From NCBI GenBank assembly GCA_023853785.1, contig JAJIRX010000722.1, forward strand, positions 1 to 23,297: a stretch of DNA of 23,297 bases, given 5' to 3'. Source of the stretch: Psilocybe azurescens (taxonomy: Eukaryota > Basidiomycota > Agaricomycetes > Agaricales > Agrocybaceae). Made by a program: the position numbers and the translations under genes. The notes beneath the pieces were generated by a model. The model was given only the letters and a program-made list of their open reading frames with translations. It made no database searches and was not told the DNA's origin. Below, one piece after another: positions 1 through 8,602 of the stretch; position 1 is the first letter of the stretch; the number at the start of each line of letters is the position of its first letter.

Positions 1-45
1 GATCCAGCAGTGGACACTTCCTAGATAAACCGTTATATTTATCGA

Positions 46-369
46 CTATAACAAAAAAAGAAAAAAAAAGAAAAAGCTTACTCCTGAAGTCGCAGAGCCC
101 AAGCGCGCCTTGCGGTCTTTGAGTTTCGCTTGTTTAACCTTTGTTGAAGCGGCGGTTGTTTTTTGGCGTTGATTTGCCCCATCTTGATGTTTCAGAAAAG
201 CTTTACATTTTGTCTGGTGTTGTGTGAGACCCCTAGCAGATATAGCACTGAATTGTTCTGGACAATGCTTGCAGGGAACATAACCGACACAGAGAGGGCG
301 AATAGAAATAGCGATAGTGAAAGCGATAGCTATTCGCAGCTTTGCGCGACTGGGAGGATGTCTTGGCAT
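46..369 (-). CDS. Zinc-finger head of a Plavaka-type transposon ORF, partial
   Basis: The translation has a C2HC finger, CKHC at residues 33-36 followed by H51 and C55, then a Lys/Arg/Gln/Ala-rich basic stretch ending in DRKARLG. This pattern (finger, GLTQHQ, basic linker) is what I remember at the N-terminus of Plavaka-type transposase ORFs of Agaricomycetes. The true start may lie inside this frame, because the first 30 residues look unlike the family. Near position 80 the frame enters an A/T tract that reads as poly-Phe. A GTAAGC there could be an intron donor with an acceptor near 45, although the implied intron would be only about 36 nt. The rest of the gene would lie left of the window. 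The family is a by-eye match; the finger itself is directly visible. Confidence 0.5.
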   Translation of the reverse strand: MPRHPPSRAKLRIAIAFTIAISIRPLCVGYVPCKHCPEQFSAISARGLTQHQTKCKAFLKHQDGANQRQKTTAASTKVKQAKLKDRKARLGSATSGVSFFFFFLFLL

Positions 370-668
370 ATGAGAGAAGAGGGATATGATTCAAAGTATT
401 GACAGCGCAACAGCGAATATATAGGCGGGTTGGCCCAACCCGCACAGCATCATTTATGATGATATTTCTTTTAGCCCTTGATTGGCTACTATGGCAAAGT
501 GTTTAGACAAGTGGGGCCGTCGTTGCACCAGTAACGTCGAAGCCGACTAGTAGAGTGGAGCATTACTGCTAACCGTCTCATGAGTTGTCGTAATGAGCCC
601 TTCCTCCTGATGCGACCAAATTCGCAACATGTCGTATATAGCAAAAAGCCATGACAAAAAAATGAGAA
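370..668. other. Intergenic spacer, likely promoter side of the zinc-finger ORF
   Basis: No convincing coding sequence. It holds, at 509-552, a copy of a motif that recurs at 5483-5525 upstream of the DUF6698 gene. Otherwise nothing recognisable. Confidence 0.4.
509..552 (+). repeat. Dispersed promoter-side motif, copy 1
   Basis: It starts with AGTGGGGCCG and ends with AGCCGACTAGTA. It aligns with 5483-5525 with a few substitutions and small indels. It lies about 140-180 nt upstream of the minus-strand zinc-finger ORF. The match is directly visible; a regulatory role is inference. Confidence 0.5.
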
Positions 669-2640
669 TTATGATGATGCGTCATTCTCATTCTTCTCCA
701 ACGGTGGCGACTGCGACTGCTGCGAATGTTTCGACACTGGCGGCGACCCCGACGAGCGGTGCATTAGCACATCCACCATCTTGCCCTCCCACCTGGAACT
801 ACCGCTGAAGAAGGAGGCGACATCGACTGTGCTCCGACTCTACGCATCTTGTCATCTCCAGTATGTGTGGCAGTGACGGCGCTCGATGGGGAAAGAGTTA
901 CGACAGGCGGTGGTGCGATTGACGATGTTTACTGTTGCTGCTGGACCTTGAAGTGCCGATTGACATTGGCGGAGTGGGGCGGCAGCACAGCGGGCGACGA
1001 TGGGCTGGGCGGGAAGGGCTCGCGCGTCTCTGGCGAGTGCAACGCAAGCTGGGTGCGAAATGGTATGGGTGAAGGCCTTGTCGACGGTATAGGCGTTCGC
1101 CTACCAGAAGCGAGGAGATCCTGCGCTTCATATCGATCCGCGAGCACTTGGGTTGTTGTTGTCTTCTAGGTCGGGGCTGAGGGCGCGCTTGAGGGGCTAC
1201 CTCTGGCTGGGAGGCGAAACATGGTTTGAGGACACCGAGTTGCGATGAGAAGGAGGAAGGCAAGTGAATGGGTCGCTTAATCGGCTATGTGATGAGATTG
1301 TAGGCGAGTGCGATGGACCGTCCACTCCAGAACTTGAACTCGTCGCAAGTCCAATAAGCAACAGCGATACATTCGTCATAGTTTTTGTCAAGAACACTTG
1401 AAGGCGGCCGCAGCGCACTTGTTGGCGACGGCTGAATGGACCTCGACTATCCAGAGTGGGAGCTGTTCTCCGGATATCCAGGGCCCTTGGGATACGCCTT
1501 GAAGTTGCCAGACATATTCGCAGTTGATCGTTCGGCAGAGAACATCTTCTGCCTATCCGGGCCCTCATCTTCCTTTCGCTTGTTGCCATTGACACACCTT
1601 CGTCTATCCTTCTTGGGAGCAGGCTCCTGCATCGACTGAGGAGACTGAGCAGAAAACTGGGGTGGAGGAGGCGGCGGAGGCTGAGGAGTGTGTTGTTGAG
1701 GGTCTGCGGTGGTTGCGACTGGTGAGCATGACCTTCTTCCCTGCTATCTTTGGTCTGTCGCCGACAATCCTTAGCCTCTGCAAGCATGGGCGTCGCATGC
1801 GGGCTCTCCGACGTCCTTGAACTGCCTACAACGATATGCGAAGGAACATTATTTCGTGCACGCATATACCTTCTGGCGATACCGGATAGCTCCTGTTCTC
1901 ATTTCCTGTCCATGTCGTATCGCTATTGCCCCGAGCATCATGACGGGGGTCATATCGACGACTGGGTGGTTCGTGATGCGAAGGAGGTTGCTGCTGTGGC
2001 TGCTGAGGCGGCGAAGAGGGTCGGAAACCAGGATGAGCAGAAGGAGGCTTGTTATCCCAATACCGTGGTGCATGACTTCCGCGAGGAGAAGGCTCCGACG
2101 GACTATGCGCACGGGGAGCGAGGCTGGTAGAACGATGTCGGAGGAGCCCCATGCTGCATGTACTGCCGCTGTGCCTCGGACGGCGATCGTGTTCCCATTC
2201 ACGGTGATCGGTAGGTGGTCGACGATCCCAGCCAGGTTCAGGCTCAGGGTGACTTGGCTCCCGACGATGGTAAACATGAGGAGATCGTTGAGGAGGTACA
2301 GCACTTGGTTGAGCAGGTCCGATAGGCTGTCGCACATGAGGAGGATAGCTCTGGAAGTTGGGAGGGAGAGAGAGGATGACCGCTCGCAGGGTCGGGGAGA
2401 TGGAACCAGAACGAGGCCTTGTGCCGCCGCGGTTATTGTAATACGGATCGGGATGCTATAGATGTCCGCCATTTCTGGGATAATCAGAGTGTTGAGGTGG
2501 AAGAGGATGCTGCAGGCGAAGGCTCTAGTGGCCGGGAGAATACGGTGCACTTCCTCCAGCACGTTCTCATTTTCGGCGTGCATGGGCACCTGCAGCCATA
2601 CACACGTCGCAGAATCGGCGAAAACAGCGGTAAAAGCAGT
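669..2640 (-). pseudogene. ssn6: Cyc8/Ssn6-like co-repressor, C-terminal fragment with broken frames
   Basis: Read on the minus strand, a Pro/Ser/Arg/Gln-rich low-complexity protein emerges in several frames. In order: a segment with PDPYYNNRGG and RPRSGSISPTLR (about 2465-2380); a long arginine/proline tract with RRYDPRHDARG (2335-1826); a P-run with PPPQFSAQSPQSM (about 1640); DKNYDE followed by IGLATSSSSG (about 1370-1330); then GRRTPIPSTRPSPIPFRT, HSPETREP and PAVLPPH (about 1110-960); and a Ser-rich tail ending at a TAA at 669-671. The order of these blocks matches the C-terminal tail of basidiomycete Ssn6/Cyc8, which pairs with Tup1 as a general repressor in the nucleus. At least four frame changes separate the blocks. 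The TPR array that should lie upstream is absent, being replaced by the minisatellite, so this is a truncated, non-functional copy. A full gene presumably exists elsewhere in the genome. Confidence 0.7.
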
Positions 2641-2739
2641 CTGACGATCTAAACATACCAGTAAGACATTCCTCCATCGCGTCAAGAAAAAGAAAAAGTC
2701 GACGTACAGTATCAAATAATAGGCGATCAGACATATACC

Positions 2740-2880
2740 GCCCTCTCATCCAAGGCCCCCGCCCTCTCATCCAAGGCCCCCGCCCTCTCATCCAAGGCCC
2801 CCGCCCTCTCATCCAAGGCCCCCGCCCTCTCAACCAAGCCCCCGCCCTCTCAACCAAGCCCCCGCCCTCTCAACCAAGCC
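2740..2880. repeat. 21/20-nt minisatellite
   Basis: Four copies of a 21-nt unit beginning GCCCTCTCATCC run from 2740 to 2823. Then come two full copies and one partial copy of a 20-nt variant (GCCCTCTCAACC start) from 2824 to 2880. The variant has lost one G and changed T to A. On the minus strand the 21-nt form encodes a repeated RGRGPWM heptapeptide; the 20-nt form breaks that frame. The array lies between the left inverted arm and the Cyc8-like fragment. Confidence 0.95.
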
Positions 2881-2924
2881 GGAAGGCTTCCTCACCGACG
2901 TGGACGTTCGAAACAGGAGTCAAA

Positions 2925-3057
2925 CTAGAGTCGCCATCAACAATAGGTTAGGACAGTGGTAATTGAGTATACATACGTTTGTACTCGGTATCTCTGAGGG
3001 TCGAGGCGCGCGCGCGAGTCGTGGCATTTGGGCTGGAATAGAACGTGCGCGATTCAT
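2925..3057 (-). other. Leader exon and putative intron of a minus-strand gene leaving the left arm
   Basis: On the minus strand an ATG at 3057-3055 opens 27 codons (start MNRARSIPAQMPR) up to a GTATGT donor at 2976. A CTAAC branch point and a CTAG acceptor at 2925 would give a 52-nt intron. The first 30 coding bases resemble those after the ATG at 9313 in the right arm. After the intron the frame soon meets a TGA, so no continuous link to the minisatellite frame or the Cyc8-like fragment can be shown. It may be the head of a second Spt5-like gene whose body has been lost. Confidence 0.4.
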
Positions 3058-3740
3058 GGTATCTTGACGGCGTTTCTGGCTGAGCAATTCGTTAGTAAAC
3101 TCATTTTCTGTGTGTTAGAAACACCGTCTGTGCAACGCCAACCCATAGTATCAGTACTTCGCAAAGTAGCACGGATACCCAGCTGTACATCTCTACAGTG
3201 TACGGCGATTTTTTGGGTTTTATTTCATGTTATATCACTCAATCTCAATTTATTTCATTCGAATGGGATTACGGCTTCCTATATACTAACTACTGACACA
3301 AAGAAAATGACTTACGAGGCTTGGTGGATGATGAGGGAGAGCGCGATTAACGATGGTGATGGTTCAGAAGAGAGTGGAAAGGCGTGAGAAAATGGAAACC
3401 AATGGACTAAGTCGCGCCGAATCGAGGATCCTCGGGTAAGTAATAGCCGATTACCGAGGATCCTCGATTCGGCGCGACTTCCTCCGATTATTATTTTCGC
3501 ACGCCTTTCCTCCCTCTGAACGACCACCATCTGCCGCCCTCTTCGCTCGCCACTTCCATGCAATAGTAACTAAAGTAATTTTATGAGTTGTTATAAGTAA
3601 TAAGTCAGAAATAAGGAAATTTCGTCAATAAAAACGTAAGTAAAGAATAACAACTTGGAGTTAGTTTACTACTAGAGAAATATAGAACTTTGGCTACGAC
3701 GGTCTAACCGTTAGCGCCATTCTTGGAAACAATACTCAGA
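3027..3740 (+). repeat. Left long inverted arm of the 6.3-kb module
   Basis: This segment matches the reverse complement of about 8603-9344. The core from about 3052 to 3705 is nearly identical, including a long AT-rich stretch around 3570-3690 without visible differences. The ends (3027-3051 and 3706-3740) fade into weaker similarity. An open frame antisense to the leader (3028-3387) appears in both arms and is probably a by-product. No target-site duplication could be seen at the outer edges. Confidence 0.95.
3409..3480. repeat. Hairpin in the left arm: perfect 27-nt palindromic arms
   Basis: Bases 3409-3435 pair perfectly with 3454-3480 around an 18-nt loop. Each arm also contains the small palindrome TCGAGGATCCTCGA. 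Flanking sequence continues the fold imperfectly to about 3340-3555 (GGAAAGGCGTG on one side, CACGCCTTTCC on the other), giving a foldback of about 200 nt. Confidence 0.95.
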
Positions 3741-4157
3741 GGTCGAGAGGAAGAAAGTATAGGTGGATCTTGCCCAAGTGCGTAGCAACAAGTTTCTAAA
3801 CCTATAACTGATAAGCTTCAGATACAAATCGGATCCAGACAAAATGAGGAATATTAAGGATTGAAGGATGGGAAGGGATGGTGGAATATATCAGAGTACG
3901 TGCGCGTTGGGTAGTAAGGAGGACGAGCTGCTTACTTTTTGAGCTCACAGGCTGTCTCCGCTACCTCCGTATCTAAGCCTCCTTCGTTGGTTCTGCAGGC
4001 GTTTGGGCGGGTGTCGGTGTGCTGTTGATATATACCGCGCCAATCTATTGGCTACTTCGATTATGGAATTGCATTGGCGTGTCGAAGGAGAATTGAGGCT
4101 GCAACTGGGTGTGGATTAAGAAAAGAATTTATTTTACATGGACTGGTATGTACAAAT
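3741..4157. other. Spacer inside the module, no gene seen
   Basis: No convincing ORF, RNA gene or repeat was found. It is the 3' flank of the minus-strand coiled-coil gene ending at 4158. Confidence 0.4.
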
Positions 4158-4947
4158 TCACTCCCTTTGTCGGATTTCAAAGAGAAGTTCTTCTAACAGA
4201 TCATTAATCTCTTTCCTTTCCTCCCTCGCCTCATAGGCCATATCCTCCAGACTATCCTTAATACCATCGATGTCGGAAGTCATCTCGTCAATGCTCCCTT
4301 TGATATCACCGATATCGAGTTCCACCCTGGCCAACGTACTAGTATGGCTTTGTCTACCCTCCTCGACCCCTGAGCCACTTCCGCAAGACTGCCCTTAATA
4401 ACAGTGACCTCTTCTTGCAACCATCTTATATTGTCATTGTGGCGGAGAGTAACGCGCCGTTTCTTCGCCGGGGTTCATTCTCAGGGCCTTGGGCTGTAGA
4501 TTCTCGGCGCTTTAACGAGGGTTCTCTCTGAGGAGAACGATCACCCTGGTATTTGCACCCATCATCAGTATGACTACGCGTGAGGGATATGCAGAACCAC
4601 CTTGGTATCTGGTGCCGATCCGATTGCAACAACCGTATTGAGGATATTAGACTGTCCAAGTCCTGCATTTGCTTGTCGACGACGCCGTGATTGAGAAGGT
4701 CTCTCGTTCGATATGGCAGTTGCAGCTGCCTGAGGAGGGGGTCTGGACGCGATACAGCGGTAATAGGAGAGCCAAAAATGGGCGGGTCACTCCCCACTCT
4801 ACAAGGTGGAAAGTCCGAGCCCGAATATTCGGTGAGGGAATATTGTGCGTCGGAAGCACTTTGAGTTTGGGCGGGTTGGTGGCAGTCGAGCGTAATGGGA
4901 ATACGGCGAGTGTTAGAGCGACTCATTTTGGGTTGTTCGCTCACCAC
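4158..4947 (-). pseudogene. Nuclear-type coiled-coil protein, frameshifted (uncharacterised)
   Basis: Three stretches join into one plausible protein on the minus strand. The N-terminal part starts MSRSNTRRIPIT and is Pro/Gln/Ser-rich; within it a second frame reads PQAAATAISNERPSQSRRRR. Next is a basic segment AKKRRVTLR, a likely nuclear signal (near 4465). The C-terminal part is strongly heptad-like (RWLQEEVTVIKG, then IDEMTSDIDGIKDSLEDM, ending EELLFEIRQRE) and stops at 4158-4160. Restoring one frame needs single-base additions in C runs (near 4738 and 4470) and in a G run (near 4370), plus a small change near 4580. I do not recognise a family. The gene is divergent from the DUF6698 gene and about 700 nt from it, so the two may share a promoter region. 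It is either a decayed gene or one damaged by homopolymer sequencing errors. Confidence 0.5.
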
Positions 4948-4959
4948 CTTGACTCTTTA

Positions 4960-5647
4960 TAGGTTCGGCGGAGGTCTCCACAGCAATGGAGTATGACGAA
5001 AATCTCTTCTAGTCTGTTGTGCGATGCCAGGGAGAGCAGCAGGACCCTTTCAATGATACGGGATGTGGTGGTTGTTGTTGGTCCAAAATGGTAATTATAC
5101 AGCTACATGGAGACGTATGACGAAGTAGTAACCATAGGATATTTTGTCACTTGATCCCTTATCAGCCTATTAAGGCACTTTAGAGATTTCCGACATTGTA
5201 GAATGTTATAAAATCTATGAGGACCTGAGCGTTAGAGCTATTCCTGAAAGCTCAAAACAAAACCTCAAGACCAGGAGAGGCAGGAAGTATGGGCAAGACT
5301 TTACGATCCGTAAGTACGCACTAACTAGTCTCCCAAAATCTATAACTGACAGGCCTAGTAGCAAACAGATCTAACCAGACGCGACAAGGAACCTCCAATT
5401 CTGGTTAGAGCTGCGTACGGCGTCATTGATAAAAATCCTCCTCTTGACCCTTGGCCCGCCACCGTTGCAAGGTGCATATACGAGTGGGGCCGCCGTTGTT
5501 GTATCAGTGACGTCAAGCCGACTAGTATACACTGCCGACATTGGCGCTGAAGGCAAAACCAAATTTACATTGAACGTTAGGGTATATCATATATAAAGTG
5601 AGCAATATCATACCCTTTGTTGTTTAATTCCCCTACTTCTAACGGTC
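4960..5647. other. Divergent intergenic region between the coiled-coil and DUF6698 genes
   Basis: No coding sequence is supported. It contains the dispersed motif copy at 5483-5525, including the CRE-like palindrome TGACGTCA at about 5508-5515. That lies 120-165 nt upstream of the DUF6698 start and is a plausible upstream element. Confidence 0.4.
5483..5525 (+). promoter_or_regulatory. Dispersed motif, copy 2, with a TGACGTCA palindrome
   Basis: It aligns with 509-552. This copy includes TGACGTCA, the consensus CRE/bZIP site; the other copy has GTAACGTCGA at that place. The position upstream of a start codon suggests a promoter element, which is inference. Confidence 0.4.
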
Positions 5648-7272
5648 ATGCCTGTTTCCCCTGTACATACTGGTCCTTCCACCGAGTCTCGCCCATCATC
5701 TCCTACCGGTGATACTGTGCGCCTGATTCTGATGACACTGATACTAGCGCCGCTATTTGGAGACGACGATTCCTCGCGCTCCAAGAAAGTGTAAATACCA
5801 ACAATCCATCTAAAGAAAGGCTGAGTAAGTAAATTTAACTGAGCTTTAAATCTACTTACCGGCTCAACAATACGGCACTCGTCAGGAACGCAAGCACCAC
5901 CAGCCTTGGACGCGTATACGCAAATTGATCTTTGTCTGCGGAGAGCTCAGAGACTTGGTGTCCGAATCAGATAAGCATAGCGCTTACGATGCCGAAGACA
6001 TAGATCTGAATAAAGAACTTAATGAGCTCGACGAAGATGAAGTTGAGAATTTGAAGCAGTATGTTCTTCACTTTTTTTCTTTTTAATTTTTTGCTTGGTT
6101 GACGTATGAATGGCGCCCAGCTGGGAGCAGCCACACAGCCGTCCGAGAACTCTGCCACCTCATCCCCAACTTCCAGAAGAAAATTGACGAAGCACAACCT
6201 GAAGAGCTCAGCACGTTTTATGCGATGGTGGGTAGCATTGTCTTGGACATTGGCGTATTCACTTACTGAATCACCATTAGCTTCAGCATGGTGCCAATGG
6301 TGCCCGTAGTGACGACTTGAGTCGGATTCGTGGATATGTCGCAGATTGGTTGAACAAAGCCAACCCTTGTCCCTCTCCTCTGTTGGATGCCCAGTGCCGC
6401 AAGAATAGGGGAATCGAGCACGACACCACAGGACGACTCTTATGTCCTGCAGAGTTTGATTGGAACAATCTTGTGTGAGTAGTCAACCACTCAGCCCAAT
6501 GATGTGACCTCATCTCCATTCACAGTACTCGTAAGCTACGTGCATTTGATGAAAAGTTTGACTGGCTTTCCAGCTACCACTCGAGGTGTTTCTATGCAAA
6601 GTACAACCCAGACGTGGAAAACTTAGAATCTGGGTACTTGAAGAGCACTCTCCTCGTCAAAGTAGGTTTATTTTCTCTTGCTTTTCAGTCCGTATTTTCT
6701 ACTCAGCGTTTTAACAGGTCTATAAAGTCATATTCACATCGCCCAGCTCAGTCAAAGATATTTTGGATGAGGAAAACAACGCTGAGAACATGCCTCCAAC
6801 CAAGTCACAGAGGACTTCTTCCAACAGCAACTCTGTGCGCCGCAATGTAGCGTCAAAGCTTCATCTGACCAAGGTTACTCCCGATCTATCGCATATGCTG
6901 CTGTACAGGTATGCGTCCATGTATCGTATGTTGCTCAATGCTTATCCGTGACTGCCAGCTCCACTTCAACTTGCAAACTGCGCCTCATGGACTCCGAATT
7001 ATGGTGGATTTGACTACCAGGGGTTGTATCACTATATTATCGATTTCTTTGAGGTTCTCCCTGGGCCAGCTGCAAAGAAACGTGCCCAAGATTTACTCGC
7101 CTGGTGGACAAAGTGAGTGTTCCCACTTCTCACAAGGAATATTAGTTTAAGCAATGACGATAATAGGCAAATCTTCCCAACCACCCACCGCCATCGTCAA
7201 TCAAACATATTAGCATCGTGCAAAGCACTCAAAGAACAACGTACGGCCCTTGAGCGCACGGAGGCCGCTTGA
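5648..7272 (+). CDS. DUF6698-family protein, eight exons, frameshifted
   Basis: Predicted exons are 5648-5824, 5886-6058, about 6128-6227, 6281-6474, 6526-6661, 6718-6908, 6959-7112 and 7167-7272. The introns are about 50-70 nt. Visible blocks: DSDDTDTSAAIWRRRFLAL; HHQPWTRIRKLIFVCGELRD; an acidic linker; AVRELCHLIPNFQKKID; ARSDDLSRIRGYVADWLN; IEHDTTGRLLCPAEFDW; LESGYLKSTLLVKVYKVIFT; YHYIIDFFEVLPGPAAKKRA followed by QDLLAWWTKQIFP. This block order is that of DUF6698, a domain of unknown function that is abundant and often repeat-associated in Agaricomycetes. Frame breaks are in exon 1 (near 5720), at the exon 1/2 junction, in exon 6 (near 6880, CCC where CCCC would restore PRSIAYAAVQ) and in exon 7 (near 6981). 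Splice sites are all intact, which argues for recent decay or sequencing error. No catalytic motif is visible. Confidence 0.75.
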
Positions 7273-7640
7273 GCTGTGCTCGTCTTTCAACGATTATCCT
7301 GCACATTTGTATATAACGTCCCCACTCACTGTACTTTACATGACATTAGTATCTTGAAGCTACTACTCACCGTATTTCTTAGTAACAAGTATATCTTAAC
7401 TTGCAGTATATCTCTCAATGTGATTTTTTTGTTATTGTAACTATTCTCAACAGCCCAAATTTACCAACAGGGACTTGCGTTTGTGATGCCGATGGGTGCT
7501 TATTTCGTTGCACGCAAAACACACACATAACTACGAGAAGACGCGAATAATCCGAGTCTCTCAAAGACTACGACTTCACCACCATTTCTGCTGCTTAGAT
7601 CTCACCTTTTCCGACAAAACCTCATCTTTACCTCAACTAT
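7273..7640. other. Spacer downstream of the DUF6698 gene
   Basis: 3' flank of the DUF6698 gene; T-rich around 7420-7435. No gene or repeat recognised. Confidence 0.4.
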
Positions 7641-7779
7641 GATCCAAAACTCTATCGCCCTCGTTGTGATTGCGTTCTCCGATGTCCGAAGGTAAGCTGT
7701 TCGTTCCCTGAATTCTTTGTTCGGGTGTTTAAGTTTAGTAGAGCTCTTAAAATGACTCCTGCGCGGCATCCCTCCGAGC

Positions 7780-8123
7780 ATGTGCAAGTGGGCTGGGCGT
7801 GCGATGTTATTCGACATATCGGAATCTTCTTACCTTTTTGTTTGCGCAGTTCGTCTCGACAGGACCATCTTCATCGCAGGGGATATATATTCAACCGGGT
7901 TGAAGCTGACGCCCTCCGTTGGGAACGTGTATACCGGTATGTCATTTAGCGAACAATCAGCAACTTCTGACATTATGATTCAGCTGCAACTGTGCCGTGG
8001 ACCTGGGGCCGAGAAGTCGGGAATGTTGTAGTGATTGGCGGCGAGCATTGGGAGATTATGGAGAATGTTTATACTGCTAGGATAACGATCCCCGTCTTAA
8101 TTCTGGACCTAGTTTCAAACTAA
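7780..8123 (+). CDS. Possible small spliced gene, unrecognised
   Basis: An open frame from about 7780 (VRLDRTIFIAGDIYSTG, TPSVGNVYT) reaches a GTATGT donor at 7937. A CTGAC branch point and TTCAG acceptor at 7983 give a 47-nt intron. Splicing keeps the frame through WTWGREVGNVVVIGGEHW to a TAA at 8121-8123. The start is uncertain: an upstream exon around 7639-7692, ending at a GTAAGC, may belong to it. The family is unknown. The in-frame splice is the main support, and the call could be chance. It lies inside the inverted-arm module, downstream of the DUF6698 gene and on the same strand. Confidence 0.35.
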
Positions 8124-8602
8124 CATTATATCATTCCACTCGCTCCGCGCTGTCTCTACTGAATGGTACTGTCCAATATGAATTCGCGAAATACTAATAT
8201 AGTGGCACTATTTGTTATTAAACCAGACCCTGTGAACACTGAGAATGCATAAGAAAAGAGTAGCATCGTAGTCTAGTCTATAGTTATCTGTATTCGGCGG
8301 TGATTAGTAGATTAAGCCCAGAATTTCTTGTGACGATCATCGGCCGTTCACTGAACAGATTCTTGGCCTATAGTTTTGTGGTCCTTCAGACTGGTATGAC
8401 ACGGGCTAGAGAAGGCTAATCATCACTTTGAAAAGTGTGTTAGATAGATATAGGTTATACCTTTGAACGCCGCGTGTATGGGCGTAGCCGCCTCTGCGGC
8501 ACCATTCTATTATCTAGCGTCACCATAAGACATATGCCAGCGCCGCGTGTAGTCCGCTTGTGATCCCAGGCCTGTGCAAGGTTGGTCTGGCTAGTTAATG
8601 TA
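8124..8602. other. Spacer inside the module before the right arm
   Basis: No coding sequence supported. A short motif CGCCGCGTGTA occurs twice (near 8468 and 8540). Otherwise nothing recognised. Confidence 0.4.

Noticed and set aside
849..1169. Plus-strand ORF of 106 codons
   Set aside because: It is antisense to the GRRTPIPSTRPSPIPF block of the Cyc8-like fragment and has a low-complexity composition typical of a shadow frame.
1849..2715. 288-codon minus-strand ORF, the longest in the window
   Set aside because: Its composition is unstructured, and it overlaps in another frame the Arg/Pro-rich segment that matches the Cyc8/Ssn6 tail order.
2567..2857. Minus-strand ORF with RGRGPWM repeats as a real protein
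   Set aside because: The repeat frame exists only over the 21-nt units and is lost in the 20-nt units. It runs into sequence unrelated to the Cyc8-like frame, so it is more likely a minisatellite by-product.
2740..2880. CRISPR-like array
   Set aside because: Units are contiguous without spacers, and the sequence is clearly a eukaryotic nuclear region.
3028..3387. A 119-codon plus-strand ORF in the left arm, with a 107-codon counterpart at 8983-9306 (minus)
   Set aside because: The two are identical only because the arms are. The frame runs antisense to the leader of the Spt5-like gene and has no recognisable motif.
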